A stretch of DNA of 64,000 nt, taken from the NCBI GenBank assembly GCA_911728455.2, contig OU452223.1, positions 8,392,174 to 8,456,173 on the forward strand, written 5' to 3'. Origin of the DNA: Marthasterias glacialis. Taxonomy: Eukaryota; Echinodermata; Asteroidea; Forcipulatida; Asteriidae. The stretch's first letter is position 1. Every line of letters starts with the position of its first letter. Position numbers and translations under genes: made by a program. The notes under the pieces were generated by a model. It saw only the letters and a program-made list of their open reading frames with translations, did no database searches and was not told where the DNA came from. Of this stretch, positions 29,461 through 40,700 are shown one piece after another.

Positions 29461-32400
29461 ATGAGAGTCGCGAGAAGTTTTCTGATAATGACGGCATCTT
29501 CTAACCAAGAGTACAGCATGGGTGAGATATCCCCAGAACCCGGTCACCTACCCGCTGACAGGTAGGTACAAAACTTATAGTACCGTGATTAAAAAATGTA
29601 TTAAAAAAATTAAAAATCATTGTTATACAAAACCATTGTTTTTAGTTTAATGTAGAACTTAAGGTTTTTAGTATGCCTTTAAGTTACTTTATTTTTGATA
29701 GACGTGTCAATTTCGCTAACACGGAAAATACACTTTTGGAAAAGCAGTTATACGCTGTTCATGAAGATACAATCTCATTGGCGCAGTAATTCTCTTTACG
29801 TCATAATGTAACGTCTCAGAAACTAAACTTAAACCCCCACAATCTACAAAGTTTACAATATAATAAATATCGCATTTCCTTCTTTAAATGAAGGCCGAAT
29901 GTAAACTCGTCCGGAATGTTTTTTTTAAATCATCTAAATCTCGTTTATTTGTGACTGTTTATAACTTGTTGAATATCAATGGAAAGCTTATTCCTTCCTC
30001 TGCACATTGAGACCACATTTTGTAACAATCTTTTGTTTGAATAGTTCAGCAACTCTGTTGTGTATGCGGGATCTCAAACAGAATGTGCCAAATTTGCCAT
30101 TATTTGACTCAAAGGAATATCCAACTCAGTCAACAACCAACTCTCCATCCGTGAAGAAGAATAAAACGAGACATATGTATTGCCAATTTTAGACTTCGTT
30201 GAAAAGATAAAACTATACAGGATACTTGATACCAAATTATTAGTCGATTACAAACAAGTAGTTGAAATTAAAGGAATTTGTGAATTGTTTTTAAATAATG
30301 TATGTCTCTAAAATTAATTTGAATTCAATTATTTTGGTCAAAGATGCAGAGTGAAACAAAATGTTGTTCCCTGTACTAGATGCAACAAAACCCGTCACGT
30401 TTTTTTCTTTGTTTTTCTCACAGCATTCAGGAAACGATTTCAAGACAGTGGCTGAGCAATCTCAGAGAAGAGCAATCCATTGTACAAAAGGGACTCGAGA
30501 CGGGTTTATTTCTCCAACAGTTTACCAACAGTGTCAACCGCGCCCTCCACAAGCAAAACTGTACATGTGCCGGGAAGATATACACGACAGACGAGCTACG
30601 GACCATGAGCAACCCCGCCCTCTTCGCTTTAAACTCTGGCCTGTCTAATAATAGTACGGGGAGACATACAACAACACTTCCCCCCATTGATGATGTTGCA
30701 GGCGTTAAAAACGCAGCCAGCGAAATACTGTCTTCAAGCAATTCCCCTCTAAAGGTTCACCTTGAACGGGAGAACAAGAGGCTTAGTGGGCCGACTCTGA
30801 AGCAGAAGACTCAGGTAACGAAGCCGCTCGGAGGGGTTCTAGCTTCAGAGAAAGAAAAAGAGGAATTGAAACTCCCGAACATCATGGACATCATGGACAT
30901 CAGTGGAAATAACTGGAAAATCATACAGGACGGTTCCAAAAACAGGCACCCGAGTAGATCTGCTCGATTTGACAGTAAACTTTTCGACGGCCAAAGTGCA
31001 ACCATGGAGAATCGGTCCCCTCCCAAGACGCCATCTCATGGAGCTTCAGGGATGGGGCAGGCTACTGAGGGAAGTCGTCAAGGAGGTAGGGCAGTTGAGA
31101 CAGCTATTGATGCTGTTACACGCTTGAACACACCTCGTGTTGTTACAGTGCCTGTCGCACAGCCGTTCAATGCAGAAACTGATTTTATGCAAAAGGAAAC
31201 AGCCGATACACCATCTTCGCTTAAAATGGATGAAAAAAACAAAGTTCCCGGTGAATGTCTACCAGAACTTGAACCAACTTGTACCCTAGTGCATATAAAA
31301 CAGTCCCCACGCCCAACTGCCGAGTCGATCCAACCCTCCTACGACGAGGCTGAGCGGAAAGCATTGCTCTTGCAACTGAACTCAGCAGTACGAACAGGTA
31401 AAATTCCCTACTCAGAGTTTTTGAAAAGGGTATCTCTTCTTGCCCCTAGTTTTAAACTGAAAAATTCTCGAGATAAACGGGTTCGAACCTCAAGTATGGA
31501 ACAAGCGATTCCCGACAGAAAGAGACAGGACACCCGACATAATGGAGACCTATGGACACACGAGCAGAATATTCTCAACACAGATACAACCAGCACCGTG
31601 GCGAACACTCTAGCAAGCTCCAGCTACCCCGGAATATACACCAAAGACCCCACGACAAGGTTTCCACCAGAGCTGCAAAAGCTGTATGCTCGAGGCGGGC
31701 TCAAAGTTACCACCTTGAAAATTGACGTCGGAGAGTCACTGCCGGATAATTTTCTCACCAAAGATAAAGAGGAGCTTCGAATCTTGTATCCAATGTATGA
31801 CTCACGTGTTGAACAAGAAAAGGAAAAAAAAGTGGCACGAATAAACTCATTACAGTCAAAAGAAAAACTTCAGAGCGTCTACCCTTTGAGAAACAAGAAC
31901 AACATTTCAAGTGATATGTTTTTATTCCCACCCAATGCTTTTCCCATGCAAAGTGACGCTGATGATTTCAGACTCAAGTTTAAGGTAAAAAAGGTCTCGG
32001 ATGCTGGGCGTAGCCGAGACGGTAAGATCTATTTTATTCAAGGAAAGCAGTCTATATCCAAAGAAGGGGAGGTCATGGATCTTCCCGAGACGAGTTGCGT
32101 GAGACGTATCAGCGGTTCAGAGAGTCGGGATGGCTTATCTTCATCGAGAAACTTTCCCAGGCAGCCACCAACAACACCTGCTGATTTGGGTAGCGAGTTG
32201 ATCACCAAGCCGATCCCCACCACCATCATTGTGAGCTCTGCTGCGGACGAGCATTCGGAACATGGAAAACACCATGAGAGTTCGACAGCCAAAAGCCTCG
32301 GCAGAATCCAAGAAGATCCACTTGATGCCGTCTCGCATGCAAACACTTACGGAACGGACCTACATTCCAAGAGATTCGCAGAAATATTTGAGGAAAGTCA

Positions 32401-32926
32401 ACACGAAGGTCAGATGAAAGAAGACCAAGTTAGTGTTTTATTCCCACTAAGTGGAAGAGCTAGTACTAGTAGGAATCGTAAGCGAGTCTCATGGCATCAG
32501 GAGAGAGTTGGAGAGGCAGAAGAAGCAGATGGGGACGACACCGAGTTCACAAAATCTCGTGAAACCCTGCAATCTATTGCCACCAACGAAAAGCCCTCAA
32601 CGCCCGACCGTCTGCAAGTTGCATACACCATCAGCGATGATCGTATTACGCTATCGGACGGCCAGTCAGCAAATCGAGGCGATGAACTCAAACCAGCCGT
32701 CAAATTATTAGAAATCGATGACAGTAGTGTAGGAACTTTTGAGTCTCTGGCAAGAAGACCGGTTTTATATCAAGATATGCATATCTGGAACCGTGACACA
32801 CGCGGCGTTCATCAGACCACTGTAAATAATACATCACTTAGTGAAATTCAAAATCACGGTCCAATCTCCGTTAGTACAAAGACAGTTGTGTTTGTGAGTC
32901 CTGCTCATGATGCACAAGAGAAATAA
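29461..32926 (+). CDS. Unrecognised polar protein, about 867 aa, two exons
   Basis: The long open frame ending at 32926 (TAA) starts inside an intron: a strong acceptor (TTTTTCTCACAG) puts the exon at 30424-32926. A matching first exon is 29461-29561, whose ATG is preceded by an in-frame stop and which ends in a good donor (AG|GTAGGT). Both sides are phase 2, giving 867 aa. The protein is hydrophilic and rich in Ser, Lys, Glu, Arg and Thr, with no signal peptide or membrane segment. A helical-looking N-terminal block (about 35-110, with CTCAG) and two other well-behaved segments (AERKALLLQLNSAVRTGKI; YPGIYTKDPTTRFPPELQKL) stand out from disordered linkers. I recognise no domain. A possible extra in-phase exon lies at 30045-30176. 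AATAAA follows at 33056. Confidence 0.75.
30045..30176 (+). other. Candidate in-phase cassette exon of the unknown gene
   Basis: Open for 132 nt between acceptor TTTGTTTGAATAG and donor AT|GTATTG. It keeps the phase-2 frame of both neighbouring exons and adds 44 residues, including NLPLFDSKEYPTQ. The donor is weak, so it could be an alternative exon or chance. Confidence 0.4.
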
Positions 32927-33055
32927 CAAGCTCATAATACTAAAAGTAATAATATTGAATGCCTACGGTCAATAATTGACCTTCGATGGAGATGCCATGC
33001 ATTAGGATTAGAATAATTATTAATTTAAGCGTTGGCCCTATACTGTCAAGAAGAA

Positions 33056-33061
33056 AATAAA
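33056..33061 (+). other. Poly(A) signal AATAAA of the unknown gene
   Basis: Canonical hexamer 130 nt after the stop codon, a plausible distance for a short 3' UTR. Confidence 0.5.
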
Positions 33062-35382
33062 AATATATTTGATTCTTTTTTTTTTAATTATCATCAAAAG
33101 CTTACTGATTATGAAGATCATCCCAGTACCAATCTCACAAGGAAATGAAATACTGTCAAAGTCGAGAAAATATAATTTGAAGACCCCGATTTTAGTTTCG
33201 GTTGTATACAATATGTTTACACGCTAAAAAGTGTGGTTATCACTATTTCTCCGTCCTGACTCGAACAACAGATTGAGCCCAAATTTTCACATTTTTTTCA
33301 TCTATTGAATCACACAAAGTAAGACCACTATCAGCTTTACCAATCCTACATTTTACCTTTAAATTAAATTTTACCTTAATTGACTTGTATACGCACTAAG
33401 ATATAACTCGTAGTTTGTAATTTTCAAAATTTAACATAAAATGTACTTTATGATCTTCGCCTGATTAAATCGACTTGTACTTTTGAAATTTATAGAAACA
33501 ATTATTGAACTCGTCAATATTAACATTACAAAATGTTGACAAATGTTTGTAGTTTGAGGACATAGCAAAGAACTTGTCGCTACTTTTAGTGGAAATGTTT
33601 TGAATTTGTCTGAATCACTTATTTGTTCAGCGTAGACTGCCGCAGGGTGCGCATTGTATCAGTGTGAACAGACTCTCGCATCTTCTGCGTCCTTTTGAAC
33701 ATCTCAATTACAACCAGTGTTGAGTGGTCTCCGTATGGTTATGGGTTGAATACTCTACAGCGTTGCTGTCATTTCACTAGCCTCAAACATTTTGTCAAAA
33801 TTTTATGTTATTGACGAGTGCTATAGAGCATCAAGATTTTTAACGGATGAAAAAACAACTATCTGAATGATCCGGTAGGTTATCGATTTCAAGTTTTTGA
33901 AGCAGATATTAAAGTCACATGCACGTCAAATGACTTTTCCCCCCCCCCCTTTTTTTAAACCACGAAACCAGCCACATTTAGGGGTTATTGTTGTGGATGT
34001 TTAGATTCTACTTTTGGATGATCTTTCTAGTCATGCTGCATTCAATAATGTTTATTTTACCGCCCAATAAATCGCCCAACGAGGCCGCAGTGCTCCTTTA
34101 AGACAAATCTTGATGAACACCCAGAGAACAGACTGGGTTCAGAAAAGGGTTTTCCCACAACAGACCATTGCACTCAATCAACTCATCAAAAAGACTAATA
34201 ACGCGAATACAAACTGGACATGCGCATTTATTATCAACTATCATAGGCCTAGGCATTGACTCAGTGGAGCACAACGGCAAAACTAGGGTAAAATCTTAGG
34301 GGGCACAAGGGGGTGCACCATTTTTTTCTGGGGCACTTCTTAATGCTCACTTTTCATAAAGAAGCCCCTTTTCAGTGCTCTTGTTATGCCGTTTACTATG
34401 ATAACCTGACTTGGAGGTAAAAACAAATACATTGTCTGTGTGTATATAGCTAGAAAGATAGTTTACAAAAAACATTGACATTATTTCATAAAAGCCATAA
34501 ATGTAACATTTCACTTGGGTAACTCTTAATCGTAAAGTCCAGATTTCAAATGGGGCGGGAGAGGGGGCACGGACATCAATTGGGGGGGGGGGGGGCACGT
34601 GCCCCCTCCCCACAAGGGACATACAAAGTAAGACAATAAAAATATTTGCAACAATCAATACAATAAAAATATAGGCCTACCTGAAATTACACATTATCCT
34701 AAATTTAAAAAATCCCATTTAAAAACCCTCACAGCCGAATGGTTCCAAACTATTCTTAAGATGGGTACACGGTGAGGTACTTTGTAGAACATACCATTGG
34801 CTCTACTGAAAAGGGTATTAATTTGATCAGTGTGTACCACCAACAATGACCTATGGGGCAGAAACATGGACAACAACAAAACACATAGAGCACAAACTTT
34901 GTTGTCATTGTACATTACAAAGAGCAAAAATTTAGAAAAATGCTTCATATTATTATCTCAACTGCCGCTCCCCTTTCAGCAGACATGACCGCTTCTCCGC
35001 CACTGTTATAAATGCGCCCTCTATCGACATTATAAATCATTTTTGCAAACAAAACGTGCATGACGTGTCATCCTCATCAAACCTGCCTATCCATCGAGCA
35101 GAAAGACGGTGTGTGACTTCCTCAGGCAAAGTCAAAAAGCTCTTAAAAAACACGTTAATACTTATCTTGGTAAGTTCAATTAATTTGCTTGTTTCATATA
35201 AATATTATTTTAATCTAAAGACTTCATCAGGCCAGTACTCTTTGAGTGATACGGCAGCAGCTAGCAGTTAGCCAAAATTTACATGGATCATAAGCCATAA
35301 ATATAGATAGCCTCATGAGTAACGTGTTACTGTTACAGTGTTAGTGTTACTGAGTGTGTTAGGCCCCCATGGTAGGACATAC

Positions 35383-35467
35383 CTAGCCCCATACTTTGTG
35401 CCAATACGCTGGACTCGACTAGAAGCAGAGGTGGTCCAGCGTTTATTGGTACAATGTATGGGGCTAG
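35383..35467. repeat. Short MITE, CTAGCCCCATA family, copy 2
   Basis: An 85-bp hairpin with ends CTAGCCCCATAC and GTATGGGGCTAG and arms sharing the GCCAATACGCTGGACT block with the copy at 2809-2878. Its right end was the insertion site of the adjacent 734-bp palindrome. Confidence 0.8.
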
Positions 35468-35469
35468 AC

Positions 35470-36203
35470 TACTCCTAGAACTATGAGGTTCGTTCCGCTA
35501 TCGTCTCCACGAGCCTCATAGAGTGATATGTACAAAATCCTATTCGAAACTTTCTGCCCTTCACGTTTACATGGCTACAGTTCTTTTTTGAAATCAGATC
35601 TCGCCAAAACTAGGCTCTATGTGTTCTTTCAACTCTGATCGAGCGTTGCACGGGTCCAGAAAATCCACTCCGCAAACTAAAAGTTGTTAAAAAGTGATAA
35701 ATTCTCACCGTAATTTAGATCCCATTCAAACAGTATTGCAACAAATATGGCGACCGGAGTTGCAAAATTAACTGGTATGCTGCTATGCGGTGCGCTGGTC
35801 CTATGGGCTGGTTCCGCGTACCAGTTAATTTACAAATTTTTAAATTAACTGGTACGCGGAACCAGCCCATAGGACCAGCGCACCGCATAGCAGCATACCA
35901 GTTAATTTTGCAACTCCGGTCGCCATATTTGTTGCAATACTGTTTGAGTGGGATCTAAATTACGGTGAGAATTTATCACTTTTTAACAACTTTTAGTTTG
36001 CGGAGTGGATTTTCTGGACCCGTGCAACGCTCGATCAGAGTTGAAAGAACACATAGAGCCTAGTTTTGGCGAGATCTGATTTCAAAAAAGAACTGTAGCC
36101 ATGTAAACGTGAAGGGCAGAAAGTTTCGAATAGGATTTTGTACATATCACTCTATGAGGCTCGTGGAGACGATAGCGGAACGAACCTCATAGTTCTAGGA
36201 GTA
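35470..36203. mobile_element. 734-bp near-perfect palindromic element, 9-bp target duplication
   Basis: Both arms are about 367 bp and complementary almost throughout, with essentially no spacer. The centre is between 35836 and 35837, next to AAATTT. Termini are TACTCCTAGAAC and GTTCTAGGAGTA. The direct repeat GGGCTAGAC flanks it (35461-35469 and 36204-36212). Only a few mismatches were seen, for example C/T at 35833/35840 and one in the GATCCCATTC block. A 9-bp duplication with very long inverted repeats suggests a non-autonomous Mutator-like foldback element; the superfamily is inferred. Not coding. Confidence 0.85.
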
Positions 36204-36730
36204 GGGCTAGACATGGACCCAAAGTCATTATTTGCAGTGCCAGGTGCGCTAGACTACCTCTGCTTCTTGAAGCTAGTTATTGATACTATTTTATTTTATG
36301 GTGCTACATACATGGAACCATGATGGAACATAGCCCTGGAGACCTTCGCTTTCGTATATAATAGTAATAAATACTACACTGACATCCTGGACATAAGGGC
36401 CCATTTCTGGGGCGGAAAAATTCCAGAACTCCATAAATTCAAATCTTGCCTGTGAGGCTGTGTTAGTGTATGTGTAAGAAGCTGTATCATCATATTTGAT
36501 ATTATGCTAATTTGCTATTGATTGGACTGGAGTAGGCCCTTAAATGTGCAAGTCTCGCACGTATTCGGGCATTTTTAGGACCATTTTGGTCCCACACACA
36601 TTGCTTTAACATGTGAAGGAAACAAAATCACGCGCTTTAACGGACTCTAATGTTCGAATACACTCGAGACTTACAGTACACAGGCTAGCTAGGGCCTAAT
36701 TAGTAATTGCTAATCTTACCGGATCAAAAA

Positions 36731-37175
36731 TAACATTCCATGGCCGCATACAATTTTTGGCGGTGGGTTTTTGACGTCAGATATTCCTGATAAATCCGTC
36801 ATCTTCGGGAAATATTTCAGCTCTCCGTTTTGTTCATTCTCTCAAACATGCCTTCCATGCATACATGTACCTGTACCTAGCGTGTTGGCGCAGAGCAGTT
36901 CCGCGCATTTTGTCTGTATAGTGTTGTGCGGTCAGTGTATGGCAACATGTGAACACACGCGTACTAGGTTCGTGCAATGAACTGTGTTTGAGAGCTGAAT
37001 TACCTCCCAAAAATGACGGATTTCTGAGGAATATCTGATGTAAAAACGATAGATAGATAGATACAAACTTTATTATCCCACAGTGGGGAAATTTAAAAGG
37101 TCTTTGTCAAGACGGTAAAAACAATAAACATCAGTGAACCCACCACCAAAAATTGTATGCAGCCATGGAATATTA
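36731..37175. repeat. Foldback element, right arm interrupted
   Basis: Left arm ATTCCATGGCCGCATACAAT, then GACGTCAGATATTCCT and ATTTCAGCTCTC. The right arm is the inverted order GAGAGCTGAATT, AGGAATATCTGATGT, and finally ATTGTATGCAGCCATGGAAT. About 87 bp starting with a GATA repeat and TTTATTATCCCACAGTGGGG, resembling a LINE 3' tail, interrupts the right arm at about 37049-37135. Confidence 0.75.
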
Positions 37176-37770
37176 ATATGGCAACCGGATAGTATTACTA
37201 TTAGTACTTCTTACAATACAGGTAAGTTTTGAATTAATGGAGCTCTGAAATGTTTCCACTCCAAAAGTGGGCCCTCACAGCTAGGACTCTGTATTGCCTG
37301 TGCACAGAGGGAGAGTCCTTTATAGGGCTACATGGAACATATCTATTCTAGTAGTACTGTCCGCCTCCTTTGCACTGCCACCGACATCTTGGGTACAAAG
37401 CTTCTCTACAATGCAAACAAAATTACAAAAGTTGTTTTCTTCTATTTTTTTCCTGATATTGGAAGCTGAAAGTCCGTTCAATATTATTCCAGGTACTTTA
37501 AAATACTGTATGAATATCTTTTAATGACAGGTTATTGACACTTGTCATGTTTTGCAATCTACCTACATGTACATGGCCTGCACATGCATCATGACAAATT
37601 TATCATAAAATAGTCGGCTGATTAAGACAATTCATTGTCTGACTGTCAAAGTGCTGGTGCTTTAGCTTTGACAGTCATCTATTTTCTTTCCATGACAATA
37701 GTTGCCTCTGATTTTTAAAATGTTTAAATATGACTAATTGCAGACTTGAACTGCAGTGACCAGAGCCAAG

Positions 37771-40700
37771 ATGGCATCCTCAGAGCAGCCCTGCCATACA
37801 TTGATCAACGTCAGCATGGACGTAGAGCCTCCTAATGAAATATCCCTCAAAGGAATAATTGGTGAGTTTGAAATAACTTATACACCAATTCAGACTGATG
37901 TTCCAGATTCACGCTGAACCAAATTATTGAATTAAATACATGAAAAGTTTGATGTCTGAAACAGGAGCGACTAGACGAACTAGAAGTCGAGTGATCAACT
38001 GTCAGTCGTAACAACTCTGGAGCATCTTGGGTTCAGATTGTCAATCTTGTCATGAGCCAAACCTAATGCAAATTTATGTTAATTAAGTTCGCTCTCTGAA
38101 ACTGAAATCTAGAGTCGCTCCTAATCTATTGGGTTTGGCATGAATCTGGAGTGCCAGTCTGAAGCAGCTGTTACATCTCTTCTAAATTTTGTGAAACTTA
38201 TTATTTTATTTGTGTGTGTTGTGTCATTATTTGGAAAGTACAGATGGGTCTGAACTAAAAATTTGAAAGCACAAAGATTCATCTTAAGATGAGTTGTCAG
38301 TATTACCATAGTGATTTGTATTGTGACATCACACTTTGCTTAGCAATTAAGATTGATTTGCACTCAAGATCAATCTTTACTCTTTGTGAAATCAACCCCT
38401 GATGTATTTAATTTTGATTATTTGAAAGCTTTAATTTTGTGGAAAGCTAAATTGAAATATAATTTTCAAGACATTCTTACTCTTGGCACATTGGAAAAAA
38501 GTGTTTTTTAAAAAAGGACAAAATAAGCAGGAAGCTATACCACTTTGTATTATTTGAGTATAGGTATTAGCGAAAAGGGACATTATCAAGGTTCTGACTT
38601 CCATTTTTTATGGTTTGTTCCTCAGAAAATGGTGACACGAAGGCAAGGACAGAGGCATTGAAAAATCTGATCTACATGATCTTGAACGGGGAGAAGATGC
38701 CAGGCATGCTTATGTCTGTCATCAGATTCCTTCTTCCTATGCAGGTATGAATGATAATCTTACACTTACAGAGTATTCCAAACCTCCTGCCAAACCCTAA
38801 CAGCCGTAACTTAGCTGGATTGCCATTTCAGTAAAACACTCAAAGCATCTATAGATGACGACAACACAGATAATATACATGTATGCTAATCATGTATTAA
38901 TGTTTACCATGGCATGCATGGCAATGTACTCCAGAATGATAGATTTTGACTATTGGGGATGAGCTTACATGTACCTGTACAAGCGAAGCACAAAGTATTA
39001 CTTAAACATAATGTCACCGATGAGTCAGTTTTGGGTATGCGGCATTAACAACAACCAAAAACAATGGGAGACTTTGGAACGATAGGTGTCAGCAGACTTG
39101 GCAAGTAAATTGTAATTGTTTACGTAGTTATGGGTGGCATGGGTGGCCTGTGCATAAAGCGCTCACCTCTCACCAATGTGTCCCTGGTTCGATTCTCAGC
39201 TAGGGCCATATGTGAGTAAAGTTGTGCGTTGGTTCTCTCCTGTGCCGCAAAGGTTTTTCTCCAAGAGATCCGGTCTTCCTTTCTCCGGAAAAACCAAGCA
39301 CTTTCGATCTCAGGCTGTGCTCCATGGTCATATATGAGTTGATGTGGCTGGCTGCCAAAGGCGCCCTTGAATGCCTGCAGCTCGAACATGCACCCTTTGC
39401 AATTCAGCTTCTCAGCTGCCAGTGAGGATGATTAGCCTCCCAAATTATTATAAATTATTGTTATATGAGCATACACACATTTTCGAAAACAATGGATCAC
39501 AAGTTCCCCATTGATACGGAATAAAGTGTAATGGCAAACATTAATACACACCACAGTGCACTTCATATGTATGTAATAAACTTGTGGTATTTTTTCAGGG
39601 TAGAGCGCTGGGGTAGGAAGGAGCGTTAGGGTGGGAGGGGGTGTAGGGTGGGAGGAGCGTTAGGGTGGGAGGGGGTGTAGAGTGGGAGGAGTGTTAGGGT
39701 GGGAGGGGGTGTAGGGTGGGAGGAGCATTAGGGTGGGAGGGGTGTTTTTTTACTTTGCATGCTTCCTAAAAAAAACATGCCAAACAAACTTTGGGATTGT
39801 TGCTACTGAAAATTTACATTCAGTGTACACAGAAATTGGTTGTAGTTGAAGATTTCCTGTATTGAAATGTTTCCCTTTTAGGACCATACCATTAAGAAGC
39901 TTCTCCTGATATTCTGGGAGATTGTTCCCAAGACACACCCAGATGGCAAACTCCTCCAGGAGATGATCTTAGTATGTGACGCCTACAGGAAGGATCTCCA
40001 GCATCCCAATGAGTTTATCCGAGGATCAACCCTTCGCTTCCTGTGTAAGCTGAAGGAACCAGAGCTTCTGGAGCCTCTAATGCCAGCAATTCGACTCTGC
40101 TTGGAGCACCGTCACAGCTATGTCCGACGGAATGCTGTCATGGCCATTTTTACCATTTACAAGTAAGATATTGCCGCAACAATCAAATGTTGTTACCGAG
40201 TCACATAGTGTCAAGTCCAAATAGAGAGTCGTTTGAGTGATTTGAATGAGTCCCAGTTCTAGTTGAGATGCACTTTAAAAATTATTTATACAAATATTGA
40301 GTTTCTCAGAGTGCAGTGGGATAATATTATCGCAAGGTAACATTTTGACTGTTCCATTTCACGAGGCAAAGCGTGGTAACGATTTCACGTGATAACAAAT
40401 TTATCATCAAGGAAACTTGATACGCGATGCTTAGAATAGTGCAGTACGCGGAGGTAGAGTTAATTTGGTTTGAAGAAATAAACGATGGCTAAACCCTAAT
40501 AAAGGTCTGAACTATTCTCATATCCTCATTTAAGAACAATTTTGGAATTCTCCTTACATACTTACAGTGTCACAGGACCGTGAGGCCACGACAATCAAAA
40601 TATTTATTTGAATCTAAATATAATGTATACGTGTACATGTTTGCTTTTCCAGGAACTTTGACTTTCTTATCCCGGATGCTCCAGAATTGATCCACACCTT

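Larger units (their letters stand above)
32927..37770. other. Intergenic region upstream of COPB1
   Basis: Contains no supported coding exon. COPB1 must have a 5' UTR exon here, because the start-codon exon begins at an acceptor (TTGCAG at 37738-37743). Two candidate UTR donors are at 35169 (CTTG|GTAAGT, with TATAAA-like motifs near 35010 and 35032) and 37222 (ACAG|GTAAGT). It also holds an old repeat (about 33080-33330), G/C-rich tracts near 34550-34620, a small MITE, a 734-bp palindrome and an interrupted foldback element. Confidence 0.55.

Noticed and set aside
30427-30741. Minus-strand 104-codon frame
   Set aside because: Antisense shadow of the large exon of the unknown gene.
33619-33725. 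Minus-strand short frame reading EMFKRTQKMRESVHTDTMRT, looking protein-like
   Set aside because: Stop just upstream, no clear splice acceptor and no recognised family. Could be a decayed exon, but the evidence is too thin.
34347-34658. Minus-strand proline-rich frame
   Set aside because: Comes from a G-run and repeat sequence related to the tract near 27600; not a gene.
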